Position numbers and translations under genes: made by a program. Below are positions 45,416-54,012 of a stretch of DNA of 64,000 bases, piece by piece (within the stretch, counting starts at the first letter, position 1; every line of letters begins with the position of its first letter). The DNA comes from Microbacterium sp. EST19A (GTDB lineage: Bacteria > Actinomycetota > Actinomycetes > Actinomycetales > Microbacteriaceae), in contig NZ_JAHXYZ010000001.1 of assembly GCF_019969685.1 (NCBI RefSeq), positions 1,426,001-1,490,000 on the forward strand, written 5' to 3'. The notes beneath the pieces were generated by a model that was not told the DNA's origin, made no database searches, and worked only from the letters and a program-made list of their open reading frames with translations.

Positions 45416-46819
45416 ATGACAACGGAAACAGGAGTGGACGCGACGCCGAGTGCCGCCGCACCGCGCATCATGGGCGGCGAGTATCTATGGATCACGATCG
45501 GTGCGTGCGCGCTCGTGTTCCTCGGGGCCTTCGAGTCGCTGGCGGTGACGACGGTGATGCCGACGGTCAGCGCCGACCTCGGTGGAGAGCGGCTCTACGC
45601 GCTCGCCTTCGCCGGTCCGCTGGCGACGAGCGTGATCGGCATGGTGGTCGCCGGGAACTGGGCGGATCGTCGCGGACCCGTCGCTCCGCTGTACACGGCC
45701 GTCGCCATGTTCGTCATCGGCCTCCTCATCGCCGGACTCGCGCCGAGCATGGAGGTGCTCGTCGCCGGGCGCTTCGCCCAGGGACTCGGCAGCGGCGGCC
45801 TGATGGTCGCGCTGTACGTCGTGGTCGCCCGGGTCTACCCGCAGGAGCTCCACCCCGCGATCTTCGCCGGCTTCGCGGCGGCCTGGGTGATCCCCTCCCT
45901 CATCGGGCCGACGGTCGCCGGCGCCGTGACCGAGCTCTGGAGCTGGCACTGGGTGTTCCTCGGCGTCGTGATCCTGGTGCTCGTCGCGCTGGTGATGGTG
46001 ATCCCCGCCCTGCGCGGCCTCGCGAACGACGGAGACGCGACCGCACCATGGGCGTTCGGCCGGCTCGGCTGGTCGGTGCTGGCGGCCGTCGCGGTGCTCG
46101 CGTTGAACCTGGTCGGCGACATCCCCGCGGTGGGTCCCGTGCTCGCCGTGGTCGCGATCGTCGTGGCGCTCATCGCCGTACGCCCGCTCGTTCCGCGAGG
46201 GACGCTGCGCGCGCGCCGCGGGCTGCCCTCGGTCATCCTCGTCCGCGGGCTCGCCGGTGCCGCGTTCTTCGGTGCGCAGGTGTACCTGCCGTACCTGCTG
46301 ACCGACCCCTACGAGCTCTCGCCGACGCTCGCCGGGCTGTCGCTGACCGGAGGGGCCCTCGCGTGGTCCGCTGCCGCGACGGTTCAGGGACGCATGGGTG
46401 TCCGGCTCTCCAGCGTCACCGCGGTGCGCGTGGGTACGGTCCTGGTGCTGGTCGGCATCGTGCTGACGGTCGCTGTGGCGGCGTTCCGCTGGGACGCCCT
46501 GCTCGTCGCCGGCGCCTGGGTCATCGCGGGAGTCGGCATGGGGCTGATGAGCCCGCGCTCGAGCGCCCTGACGCTCGCGATGTCGACCCCCGAGAACCAA
46601 GGATTCAACAGCGGCGCCATGACGGTCGCCGACTCGTTCGGCAGTGCACTGGCGCTCGCCGTGACGGGCAGCCTTTTCACGGCGCTGGTGGCGGTCGCCG
46701 ACCCGTTCACGGGCGTGTTCATCCTGGCGGCCGTGATCGCCCTGGCTGCCGCGCTGATCGCGCCGCGGATACGGACGGATGCCGGGCGCGGCGCGACCGT
46801 GCAGGAGGAGGGCGCATGA
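45416..46819 (+). CDS. MFS multidrug-type exporter under SoxR
   Basis: This 467-residue protein has 13-14 spans, as in the DHA2 (EmrB/QacA) branch. Marks are the motif C-like LTVFxxxLD region replaced by LGAFESLAVTTVMPTVSADLGG, the A-motif NWADRRGPVAPLYTA, and the GRFAQGLGSGGLMVALY helix. It is probably induced through SoxR to expel redox-cycling compounds. It overlaps the following quinone oxidoreductase gene as ATGA. Confidence 0.9.
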   Translation: MTTETGVDATPSAAAPRIMGGEYLWITIGACALVFLGAFESLAVTTVMPTVSADLGGERLYALAFAGPLATSVIGMVVAGNWADRRGPVAPLYTAVAMFVIGLLIAGLAPSMEVLVAGRFAQGLGSGGLMVALYVVVARVYPQELHPAIFAGFAAAWVIPSLIGPTVAGAVTELWSWHWVFLGVVILVLVALVMVIPALRGLANDGDATAPWAFGRLGWSVLAAVAVLALNLVGDIPAVGPVLAVVAIVVALIAVRPLVPRGTLRARRGLPSVILVRGLAGAAFFGAQVYLPYLLTDPYELSPTLAGLSLTGGALAWSAAATVQGRMGVRLSSVTAVRVGTVLVLVGIVLTVAVAAFRWDALLVAGAWVIAGVGMGLMSPRSSALTLAMSTPENQGFNSGAMTVADSFGSALALAVTGSLFTALVAVADPFTGVFILAAVIALAAALIAPRIRTDAGRGATVQEEGA

Positions 46820-47847
46820 GCGTCACGGTGGAGAAGGAGCGCACCATGCGGGCGATCGTGCAGCGGGAGTTCGGTTCGTCGGCAGTGCTGAGGGTCGAGG
46901 AGGCCGCGGTACCCGAGCCCGGCGAGGGCGAGGTGCTCGTGCGCGTCGCCGCCGCCGGAGTGCACGCGGTCGACACCGACATCCGCCGAGGCGACGGTCC
47001 GCCGTCGATGCCGAAGCCGGCGCTGCCGATGACGCCGGGGCGCGAGGTGGCCGGCACCGTCGAGGCCGTGGGTCCCGACGTCGACACGGCTCTCCTGGGC
47101 ACGCGCGTGGTCGCGCACGTCGGTTTCCGCAGCGGCGGCTATGCGGAGTCGGCGATCGCTCCGGCCGCAGCGCTGCACACCGTTCCCGCTGGGATGCCGT
47201 TCGCCCAGGCCGTCGCCGCGATCGGCACCGGCCGGACGGCGCAGCTCGTGCTCGAGTCGGTCGAGTTCCGGCCTGACGACGTCGTGATCATCCCCGGAGC
47301 CTCGGGCGGCCTCGGAAGCCAGCTCGTGCAGCTCGCGTTGTCGGAGGGTGCCACGGTCGTCGCGCTTTACGGCGGTGAGGCGAAGCGAGCGGTGGTCGAG
47401 CAGCTGGCGCACGGCGGGCGGCGAACGGCCGGCCGTCTCCACGCGCTGGATGCGACCGACGACACCTGGCCGGAGCAGATGGCCGAGCTCCTCGACGGCG
47501 CACAGCCGTCGGTGCTGATCGACGGCGTCGGCGGCGCGACCGGACGTGCGGCGGTCGAGAGCCTCGGTCGTGGAGCGAGGGTCGTGATCATCGGCTGGTC
47601 GAGCGGCGAGATCGTGCGGCTCGACTCCACCGACATCGTCGCGCGCTCGCTCACGGTCGCGGTGCCGCTGGGTCGGGCTCTTCCCGATCTGCGGGAGCTC
47701 GAGACCCGAGCGCTCGCCGCCGTGGCGGAGGGACGCACCGCCCCGCCCGTCGACGAGTACCGTCTCGAGGATGCCGCCGCGGCGCACGACGCGATCGAGC
47801 AGCGTCGCCAGCGGGGGAAGGTCGTGCTGGTGCCGACGAGGACCTGA
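46816..47847 (+). CDS. Quinone oxidoreductase-like zinc-independent MDR protein
   Basis: This 343-residue protein is an MDR-superfamily reductase with the GroES-like domain (about 10-130) and a Rossmann domain with GASGGLGSQLVQLAL (about 157-171). The zinc-ligand cysteines of alcohol dehydrogenases are absent, as in NADPH:quinone reductases. A ribosome site AGGAGGAGG precedes the ATG at 46816. It is translationally coupled to the SoxR-linked exporter, so pump and reductase probably serve the same redox-active compounds. Confidence 0.9.
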   Translation: MSVTVEKERTMRAIVQREFGSSAVLRVEEAAVPEPGEGEVLVRVAAAGVHAVDTDIRRGDGPPSMPKPALPMTPGREVAGTVEAVGPDVDTALLGTRVVAHVGFRSGGYAESAIAPAAALHTVPAGMPFAQAVAAIGTGRTAQLVLESVEFRPDDVVIIPGASGGLGSQLVQLALSEGATVVALYGGEAKRAVVEQLAHGGRRTAGRLHALDATDDTWPEQMAELLDGAQPSVLIDGVGGATGRAAVESLGRGARVVIIGWSSGEIVRLDSTDIVARSLTVAVPLGRALPDLRELETRALAAVAEGRTAPPVDEYRLEDAAAAHDAIEQRRQRGKVVLVPTRT

Positions 47848-47880
47848 TTTGCGGGCGAGGTCCTTCGGTGAGTACTGTGC

Positions 47881-47908
47881 TGAACAGTGTTCAGGTGAAC
47901 ACCGTTCA
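47881..47908 (+). promoter_or_regulatory. Tandem BioQ-like boxes before bioY
   Basis: TGAACAGTGTTCA (47881-47893) is a perfect palindrome and TGAACACCGTTCA (47896-47908) a TGAAC-N3-GTTCA copy two bases on. This is the form of sites bound by the TetR-family biotin regulator BioQ in actinobacteria. The regulator gene is not in the window. Confidence 0.75.
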
Positions 47909-47921
47909 GGAAGGAATCCCG

Positions 47922-48503
47922 ATGGCACCCTCGACCCGTGACACCAGCGCGACCCTCGGCCGCGTGGCCGTGTTCGCCGCCCTCATCATCGTGCTCGGCA
48001 CGGTCGTCGTGCCGCTGCCGGGCGGAGTGCCGATCACCGCCCAGACGCTCGGCGTCATGCTGGCCGGACTCGTGCTCGGTCCGCGGATCGCGCCGCTCTC
48101 GATCATTCTCGTGCTGGTGCTCGCGGCGGTGGGGATTCCCGTGCTCGCCGGCGGCCGCGGAGGCCTCGGCGTGTTCGTCGGCCCGACGGCCGGCTACCTC
48201 GTCGGTTGGATCGCCGGCGTGATCGTGATCGGCCTGCTGATGCGCACCGGGCGGGTCACGTGGTGGCGTGCCGCCGCGGCATCCCTCATCGGCGGCGTGC
48301 TCGTCGTCTACGCCTTCGGCATCCCCGTCCAGGCGCTCGTGACGGGCGTCCCGCTCGTCCCCACCGCGCTGTCGAGCCTCGCCTTCCTCCCCGGAGACCT
48401 CATCAAGGTTGCGGCGGCGACGCTCGTCGTCGTCGCGCTGCAGCGGGCGTACCCGCGGGCATTCGCCACCCGTCGCGCGCCGCGGGAGGCGGTCGCGGCC
48501 TGA
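47922..48503 (+). CDS. bioY: Biotin transporter BioY
   Basis: This 193-residue protein has six spans and the BioY pattern: GGVPITAQTLGVMLAGLVLGPR (about residues 34-55), GIPVLAGGRGGLGVFVGPTAGYLVGW and FLPGDLIKVAAATLV. It is the substrate-binding S component of an ECF importer, and BioY can also act alone. No bioM/bioN follows, so it works alone or shares an ECF module from elsewhere. The ATG at 47922 is preceded by AAGGAA, downstream of the BioQ-like boxes. Confidence 0.93.
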   Translation: MAPSTRDTSATLGRVAVFAALIIVLGTVVVPLPGGVPITAQTLGVMLAGLVLGPRIAPLSIILVLVLAAVGIPVLAGGRGGLGVFVGPTAGYLVGWIAGVIVIGLLMRTGRVTWWRAAAASLIGGVLVVYAFGIPVQALVTGVPLVPTALSSLAFLPGDLIKVAAATLVVVALQRAYPRAFATRRAPREAVAA

Positions 48504-48521
48504 GGACGGCCGCGCGGCGTG

Positions 48522-48599
48522 CATCCGCAGGTCCAGATCACACGCGCAGGTCGACACGCCGCGTTTCGCGCCTGCATCCGTGATCTGAACCTGCGGATG
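48522..48599. repeat. Intergenic long inverted repeat, locus D
   Basis: CATCCGCAGGTCCAGATCAC (48522-48541) pairs with GTGATCTGAACCTGCGGATG (48580-48599) with one mismatch. Beyond it the arms have a five-base non-matching segment (ACGCG against CATCC) and then match again as CAGG/CCTG. Locus C shows the same block-variable-block plan. It lies in the 200-bp gap between bioY and the flavoprotein gene, which otherwise shows only GGAGAGG before the next start. Confidence 0.8.
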
Positions 48600-48704
48600 G
48601 AAGCCGGATGCCGCCGGATGCCGCGGGAATCGCCGCGCGCGGAACACTCACCCGTGACTCGGCGTTGCTCTTGAGCGAGACTGGGCGACGGAGAGGTGCG
48701 ACAC

Positions 48705-50141
48705 ATGGATGCTGCAGCGAAGACGGATGAATACGACCTGATCGTCCTGGGCGCAGGAGCTGTCGGCGAGAACGTCGCGGACCGCGCCGTGCAGGGCGGT
48801 CTCACGACGATCATCGTGGAGAGCGAGCTGGTCGGAGGCGAGTGCTCGTACTGGGCGTGCATGCCCTCGAAGGCGCTGCTGCGTCCGGCGCAGGCGCTGC
48901 GCGCGGCGCAGCACGTGGGCGGAGCGTCGCAGGCCGTGACCGGAAAGCTCGACGTGCGTGCGGTGTTCGACCGGCGCGATTCGTTCACGAGCAACTGGTC
49001 CGACGACGGTCAGGTGAAATGGCTCGACTCGGCGGGCATCGACCTCGCCCGGGGCTTCGGCCGGCTCACGGGCGAGCGCGAGGTCACCGTGACGGATGCC
49101 GACGGCGGCACCCGCGTGCTGCGCGCCCGGCACGCGGTCGCGATCAGCACCGGATCCGAGGCCGTGATCCCGCCGATCGACGGACTGCGCGAGGCGGCGC
49201 CGTGGACCAGTCGCGAGGCGACCAGTGCCGAGGAGCTGCCGGAGAGCCTGGCCGTGATCGGCGGCGGCGTCGTCGCCGTCGAGATGGCGACGGTCTACGC
49301 CTCGCTCGGCTCGAAGGTCACGATCATCGCGCGCGGCGAACTTCTCGCGTCGATGGAGCCCTTCGCCGGAGAGCGCGTCGCCGCGGGGCTGAAGGAGCTG
49401 GGCGTCGACGTACGCACCTCGACCGGCACGACCTCCGTCCACCGCGGCGATGAGGGTGTGACGATCACCCTCGACGGCGGCGAGGAGATCTCGGCGAGCG
49501 AGGTGCTCGTCGCGACCGGACGGTCGGCGCACAACCGCGACATCGGCCTCGAGACGGTCGGCCTCGAACCGGGGAAGTGGATCGAGACGGATGACACGCT
49601 GCGCGTGCCCGGCATCGACTGGCTCTACGCCGTGGGCGACGTCAACGGACGCGTGCTCCTCACGCACCAGGGCAAGTACCAGGCGCGCGCCGCCGGAGAC
49701 GCGATCGCCGCGCGCGCGAAGGGCGACGACGTCGACGATGGCCCGTGGGGCCGGCACGTCGCCACCGCCGATCACGCGGCGGTGCCGCAGGTGACCTTCT
49801 CGTTCCCGGAGGTCGCTTCCGTCGGACTCACCGAAGCCGCCGCTCGGGAAGCGGGGCACGACGTGACGGTGATCGACTACGACCTGGGCTGGGTCGCCGG
49901 AGCCAGCGTCTACGAGGACGGCTTCGAGGGGCAGGCCCGCCTGGTGATCGACACCGAGCGCGACATCGTGATCGGCGCGACGTTCGTCGGTCCCGAGGTC
50001 GCCGAACTCATCCAGGCCGCGACGATCGCCATCGTCGGCGAGGTCCCGATCGCCCGCCTCTGGCACGCCGTTCCGGCGTATCCGACGATCAGCGAGATCT
50101 GGCTCCGCCTGCTCGAGGGGTATGGGCGCGACTCGGCCTGA
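48705..50141 (+). CDS. NAD(P)/FAD-dependent pyridine nucleotide-disulfide oxidoreductase
   Basis: This 478-residue flavoprotein has the FAD site (VLGAGAVGENVADRA, 14-28), redox cysteines C47 and C52 (GECSYWACMPSK), the NAD(P) motif (VIGGGVVAVEMATVYASLG) and the second FAD contact LYAVGDVNG. The dimer domain is LipDH/mercuric reductase-like, but HAVPAYPTISEIW replaces the HxHPTxSE motif, so the catalytic His that works with the disulfide is missing. It may reduce quinones or other compounds rather than a disulfide. An ATG at 48705 is preferred; a GTG lies three codons upstream. Confidence 0.88.
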   Translation: MDAAAKTDEYDLIVLGAGAVGENVADRAVQGGLTTIIVESELVGGECSYWACMPSKALLRPAQALRAAQHVGGASQAVTGKLDVRAVFDRRDSFTSNWSDDGQVKWLDSAGIDLARGFGRLTGEREVTVTDADGGTRVLRARHAVAISTGSEAVIPPIDGLREAAPWTSREATSAEELPESLAVIGGGVVAVEMATVYASLGSKVTIIARGELLASMEPFAGERVAAGLKELGVDVRTSTGTTSVHRGDEGVTITLDGGEEISASEVLVATGRSAHNRDIGLETVGLEPGKWIETDDTLRVPGIDWLYAVGDVNGRVLLTHQGKYQARAAGDAIAARAKGDDVDDGPWGRHVATADHAAVPQVTFSFPEVASVGLTEAAAREAGHDVTVIDYDLGWVAGASVYEDGFEGQARLVIDTERDIVIGATFVGPEVAELIQAATIAIVGEVPIARLWHAVPAYPTISEIWLRLLEGYGRDSA

Positions 50142-50290
50142 CGACCGCCGTTCGGCGGCCGGCAATCCGTTCCCGGGGCCGCATCGAACAGCATCCGAAT
50201 ATTTCTCACATTGACGGCTTCCCCGCAACCCCCCGCCCGGATGTCCCAGCCGTCTTATACGCTCGAACACACATCCGAGGAGGCAGGACC

Positions 50291-50593
50291 ATGAAGGCTG
50301 TCATCGCAGGAACCGTCATCGCCGAGGCAGACGAGAGCGATCTCGTCCGCATCGAAGGGAACTGGTACTTCCCGCCGGCGTCCATCGCGCCCGGAGCGCT
50401 CGTCGAGAGCCCCACGCCCTACACCTGCCCGTGGAAGGGCGCAGCCCAGTACTTCTCGGTGAAGACCGGAGACGAGCTGCACACCGATTACGCGTGGTCC
50501 TACCCGACCCCGTACCCCTCCGCATTCGACCGCGTCGGCAAGGACTTCTCCGGCTACGTCGCCTTCGACCCGCGCGTGCAGATCAGCGCATGA
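50291..50593 (+). CDS. DUF427 family protein
   Basis: The 100-residue protein is a single DUF427 domain with the typical run FPPASI, CPWKGAAQYFSV and YPTPYPSAFDRVGKDFSGYVAFDP. Family members are small beta proteins common in actinobacteria, with no agreed function. GAGGAGGCAGG precedes the ATG. TTATAC 30-40 bases upstream could be a -10 box. It lies 65 bp before the OpuB operon, on the same strand. Confidence 0.9.
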   Translation: MKAVIAGTVIAEADESDLVRIEGNWYFPPASIAPGALVESPTPYTCPWKGAAQYFSVKTGDELHTDYAWSYPTPYPSAFDRVGKDFSGYVAFDPRVQISA

Positions 50594-50658
50594 CTTCCGT
50601 ATGCCGTCGCCGGGGCGCCGATGCGCGCCTCGTCGACCGACCGACTGGAAAGTGACCC

Positions 50659-51519
50659 ATGATCGAGTTCCGCAACGTCACCAAGCAGTTCCCTGACGGC
50701 ACCGTGGCGGTCGACGACTTCAGCCTGGTGCTGCCGTCGCGAAAGACCACCGTGTTCGTCGGCTCGTCCGGGTGCGGCAAGACCACCCTGCTGCGCATGA
50801 TCAACCGCATGGTCGAGCCGACCTCGGGCGACATCGAGATCGACGGTGAGAACGTGCTCGTCGGCGATCCGGTGCAGCTGCGCCGTCGTATCGGCTACGT
50901 CATGCAGAACTCCGGTCTCATGCCGCACTTCTCCGTGATCGACAACGTCGCCACCGTGCTGCGGCTCACGGGTGTCAAGAAGCCCGAGGCGCACAAGAGG
51001 GCCCGCGCGCTGCTCGACACCGTCGGCCTCGATCAGGCGCTCGCGGAGCGCTACCCGAGCCAGCTCTCCGGTGGCCAGCAGCAGCGCGTCGGAGTGGCCC
51101 GCGGCCTTGCCGCCGACCCCAACATCCTGCTCATGGACGAGCCTTTCGGCGCGGTCGACCCCATCGTTCGCGCCGACCTGCAGCAGGAGACACTCCGGCT
51201 GCAGCACGAACTCGACAAGACGGTGGTCTTCGTCACGCACGACATCGACGAGGCGTTCCTGCTCGGCGACCAGGTCGTCATCCTCGACAAGGGCGCGCGC
51301 ATCGTGCAGGTCGGCAGCCCGAGCGAGATCATCGAGAACCCGGCCGACGATTTCGTCGCCGCGTTCATCGGCGCCGACCGCGGCCGCCGCGCGCTGCGCC
51401 TCAAGCAGACGCCGAACGGCACCGTCGTAGTCGATTCCGAGGGACGCACGCAGGGCGCGATCGTGGCCGAGCCGGAGAGCATCGGCGCACCGGATGCCGG
51501 GGCAGAGGGTGCTCCGTGA
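50659..51519 (+). CDS. Compatible-solute ABC importer, ATP-binding subunit (OpuBA/ProV type)
   Basis: This 286-residue ATPase has Walker A GSSGCGKTT (about residues 35-43), signature LSGGQQQR, Walker B ILLMDEP and the switch His in FVTHDIDEA. It lacks the C-terminal CBS pair of ProV/OpuAA; the last 60 residues are a short linker. It drives uptake of quaternary amines such as glycine betaine or choline. The stop overlaps the first permease start as ATGA-like GTGAAC (GTG start at 51516). Confidence 0.92.
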   Translation: MIEFRNVTKQFPDGTVAVDDFSLVLPSRKTTVFVGSSGCGKTTLLRMINRMVEPTSGDIEIDGENVLVGDPVQLRRRIGYVMQNSGLMPHFSVIDNVATVLRLTGVKKPEAHKRARALLDTVGLDQALAERYPSQLSGGQQQRVGVARGLAADPNILLMDEPFGAVDPIVRADLQQETLRLQHELDKTVVFVTHDIDEAFLLGDQVVILDKGARIVQVGSPSEIIENPADDFVAAFIGADRGRRALRLKQTPNGTVVVDSEGRTQGAIVAEPESIGAPDAGAEGAP

Positions 51520-52196
51520 ACTGGGTCACCGACAACCTGGGACTGATCCTCGAACTGACGCTGGTGCACCTGCGTCAGAGCATCGTGCCGATCGTGATCG
51601 GGTTCGTGATCTCCCTGCCGCTCGGCTGGGTGGCCTGGCGCTACCGACTCGTGCGCGGACCGATCATCGTGCTCACCGGGCTTCTCTACACGATCCCGTC
51701 GCTCGCGCTGCTGATCCTGCTGCCGGCGACTCTCGGCTACTCGGCCATCAGCGAGACCAACCTCGTGATCGCGCTGACGATCTACGCGGTCGCGATCCTC
51801 GTCCGATCCGTCGCCGACGGTCTCGACTCGGTCGACGACGGCGTGCGGCAGGCCGCGACGGCCACCGGCTTCGCGCCGTTCCGGCGCTTCTGGGCCGTCG
51901 AATTCCCGCTCGCGGGTCCCGTGATCCTCGCCGGACTCCGCGTCGCGGCCGTGAGCACGATCTCACTCGCGACCGTCGGCATCCTCATCGGCGTCACCAA
52001 CCTGGGCTATCTGTTCACCAACGGCCTCGAGCGTCGGATCATCGCGGAGGTGCTCGCCGGCGTCGTCGCGGTGGTCGTCATCGCCCTGGTCATCGACCTC
52101 ATCCTGCTGCTGATCGGACGAGCGCTGATGCCGTGGACCACGGCCACCAGCCGCGTCTCCGCCAGCCGTGCCGTCCCCGTGAGGGCTGCCGCATGA
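51516..52196 (+). CDS. Compatible-solute ABC importer, permease 1
   Basis: This 226-residue protein has five or six spans and the BPD inner-membrane EAA loop DDGVRQAATATGFAPFRRFWAVEFPLAGPVILAGLRVA (about residues 108-145). It belongs to the OpuBB/ProW-type permeases without substrate-binding fusion. GTG start at 51516. It overlaps the second permease by four bases. The two different permeases form the translocation pore. Confidence 0.92.
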   Translation: MNWVTDNLGLILELTLVHLRQSIVPIVIGFVISLPLGWVAWRYRLVRGPIIVLTGLLYTIPSLALLILLPATLGYSAISETNLVIALTIYAVAILVRSVADGLDSVDDGVRQAATATGFAPFRRFWAVEFPLAGPVILAGLRVAAVSTISLATVGILIGVTNLGYLFTNGLERRIIAEVLAGVVAVVVIALVIDLILLLIGRALMPWTTATSRVSASRAVPVRAAA

Positions 52197-52933
52197 ATCT
52201 CTTCGCCGACGCCATCGCCTGGATCCTCGCCCCGAAGCAGTGGGAGGGCCCGTATGCCCTGCCCGTGCTGCTGGGGCAGCATCTCGCCCTGACCGCGATC
52301 TCGGTGCTGATCGCCGCTGTCATCGCTCTGCCGACCGGCTGGCTGATCGGCCACACCGGACGAGGGCGGGAGATCGCCGTGGCCGTCTCGGGTGCCGCTC
52401 GCGCCATCCCCGCCTTCGGCCTCATGGTGCTGCTCGTGCTGCTGCTCGGCGTGCTGCGCATCCCCGAGGCGGCGATCATCACCTTCGTGCTGCTCGCCAT
52501 CCCGTCGCTCCTGGCCGGTGCGTACACGGGTCTCGAGGCCATCGACCGCCGGGTGCTCGATTCTGCGCGGGCCATGGGCATGACCGAGTGGCAGGTGTTC
52601 TGGAAGGTCGAGGTGCCTCTCGGGCTCTCGCTGCTGGTCGGCGGTATCCGCTCCGCTCTGCTGCAGGTCATCGCGACCGTCACCATCGCGGCCTACGTCA
52701 ACCTCGGCGGGCTCGGGTACCCGATCATCCAGGGGATCCCGTTGCGACGCTTCGATCAGGTTCTCGGCGGCGCACTGATCGTCGCCGTCCTGGCTCTGCT
52801 CGTCGACCTCCTGCTCGCGGTGGCGCAGCATGCCGCCGTTCCCCGAGGAGTGCGCACCGGGCGCCAGAGTCGGCGCCGCTCCCGGCCGCTCGCACCCGCC
52901 GCGCAGCCGTCCACCGCCACCGCCGCCGCCTGA
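52193..52933 (+). CDS. Compatible-solute ABC importer, permease 2
   Basis: The 246-residue protein resembles permease 1 with an EAA loop DRRVLDSARAMGMTEWQVFWKVEVPLGLSLLVGGIRSA (about residues 123-160). Its C-terminus is a basic, Pro- and Ala-rich tail of 30 residues (TGRQSRRRSRPLAPAAQPS). It is the OpuBD-like member of the four-gene importer. The substrate-binding protein gene follows after 69 bp with its own ribosome site. Confidence 0.92.
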   Translation: MNLFADAIAWILAPKQWEGPYALPVLLGQHLALTAISVLIAAVIALPTGWLIGHTGRGREIAVAVSGAARAIPAFGLMVLLVLLLGVLRIPEAAIITFVLLAIPSLLAGAYTGLEAIDRRVLDSARAMGMTEWQVFWKVEVPLGLSLLVGGIRSALLQVIATVTIAAYVNLGGLGYPIIQGIPLRRFDQVLGGALIVAVLALLVDLLLAVAQHAAVPRGVRTGRQSRRRSRPLAPAAQPSTATAAA

Positions 52934-53002
52934 CCGCATCGTTCCCGCATTCGTTACACCCGCACTCACAGCACTGAGTAAGTCCCAGAGAAGAGGAAGT
53001 CC

Positions 53003-53926
53003 ATGTTCACAGCACGAGGCAAGCGCTCCGTCCTGGCCGTCGGCCTGGTGGCCGCAGCCGCACTCGCCCTGACCGCCTGCGGCGGCAACCCGCTCGAAGA
53101 GCCATCCGACGACGCCGGTTCCGGTTCGGGCAGCTCCGACACGATCGTCGTCGGCTCGCAGGGGTACTACTCCAACGAGATCATCGCCGAGATCTACGCC
53201 CAGGCGCTCGAAGGCGCCGGGTTCACGGTCGAGAAGAAGCTCAACATCGGCCAGCGCGACGCGTACATGCCCGAGGTCGAGTCCGGCGAGATCAACGTCT
53301 TCCCCGAGTACACCGGCAGCCTGCTGGAGTACCTCTCGAAGGACGGCGTCGATGTGACCGCTCCGGATGACGTCTACGCCGCACTGCAGGACGTGCTGCC
53401 CGACGGCCTGACCGCTCTCGACTTCGCCGAGGCGTCCGACCAGGACACGTACACCGTGCTCAAGAGCTTCGCCGAGGAGAACGACCTCAAGACGATCGGC
53501 GACTTGAAGAACGTGACCACCCCGGTCACGATCGGTGCCGCGCCGGAGTTCGAGGAGCGCCCGTACAGCCCGGCCAAGGCCAAGGAGGTCTACGGCGTCG
53601 ACCTGACGTTCTCGGCCACCGGCCCGACCACGCTCGAGTCGCTGCTCGCCGGTGAGATCCAGGTCGCCGACATCTACACGGCCGACCCGGCCTTCGAGAC
53701 CGAAGACATCGTCGCTCTCGAAGACCCGGAGAACCTGATCATCTCGTCGAACGTGGTGCCGATCGTGTCGAGCGACATCGCCGACCAGGTGTCCGATGTG
53801 CTGAACGCCATCAGCGCGAAGCTCACCGCCGAGGAGCTCGTGTCGCTCAACGTGCTCAGCACGGTCGACCAGCAGTCGTCGGCCGACATCGCCAAGAAGT
53901 GGCTCGAGGACAACGACCTCGTCTGA
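53003..53926 (+). CDS. Compatible-solute ABC importer, substrate-binding lipoprotein
   Basis: This 307-residue protein has a lipoprotein signal with the lipobox LTAC (Cys26) and a Gly/Ser linker. An OpuAC-type binding domain follows: IVVGSQGYYSNEIIAEIYAQALEGAGFTVEKKLNIGQRDAYMPEVESGEINVFPEYTGSLL. The pattern (QRDAYMPEVESGEINVFPEYTG) is characteristic of OpuBC/ProX proteins. It delivers the solute to the two permeases. A strong hairpin ends the operon. Confidence 0.93.
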   Translation: MFTARGKRSVLAVGLVAAAALALTACGGNPLEEPSDDAGSGSGSSDTIVVGSQGYYSNEIIAEIYAQALEGAGFTVEKKLNIGQRDAYMPEVESGEINVFPEYTGSLLEYLSKDGVDVTAPDDVYAALQDVLPDGLTALDFAEASDQDTYTVLKSFAEENDLKTIGDLKNVTTPVTIGAAPEFEERPYSPAKAKEVYGVDLTFSATGPTTLESLLAGEIQVADIYTADPAFETEDIVALEDPENLIISSNVVPIVSSDIADQVSDVLNAISAKLTAEELVSLNVLSTVDQQSSADIAKKWLEDNDLV

Positions 53927-53943
53927 GTTCGCGTCCTGAAGAG

Positions 53944-53986
53944 GTGCCCGGGCCCGTTGCTGATTTCATGCAGCGGGTCCGGGCAC
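53944..53986. terminator. Hairpin terminator at the end of the OpuB-type operon
   Basis: GTGCCCGGGCCCGTTGCTG (53945-53963) pairs with CAGCGGGTCCGGGCAC (53971-53986), with bulges, and TTCT follows. It lies between convergent genes and may serve both strands. Confidence 0.75.
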
Positions 53987-54012
53987 TTCTGCGTCCGGGG
54001 GACGGGCGCCCG

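Noticed and set aside
50145..50158. Small hairpin CCGCCGTTCGGCGG after the flavoprotein gene
   Set aside because: It may terminate transcription, but it is too short and lacks a T-run, so it was not listed as a feature.
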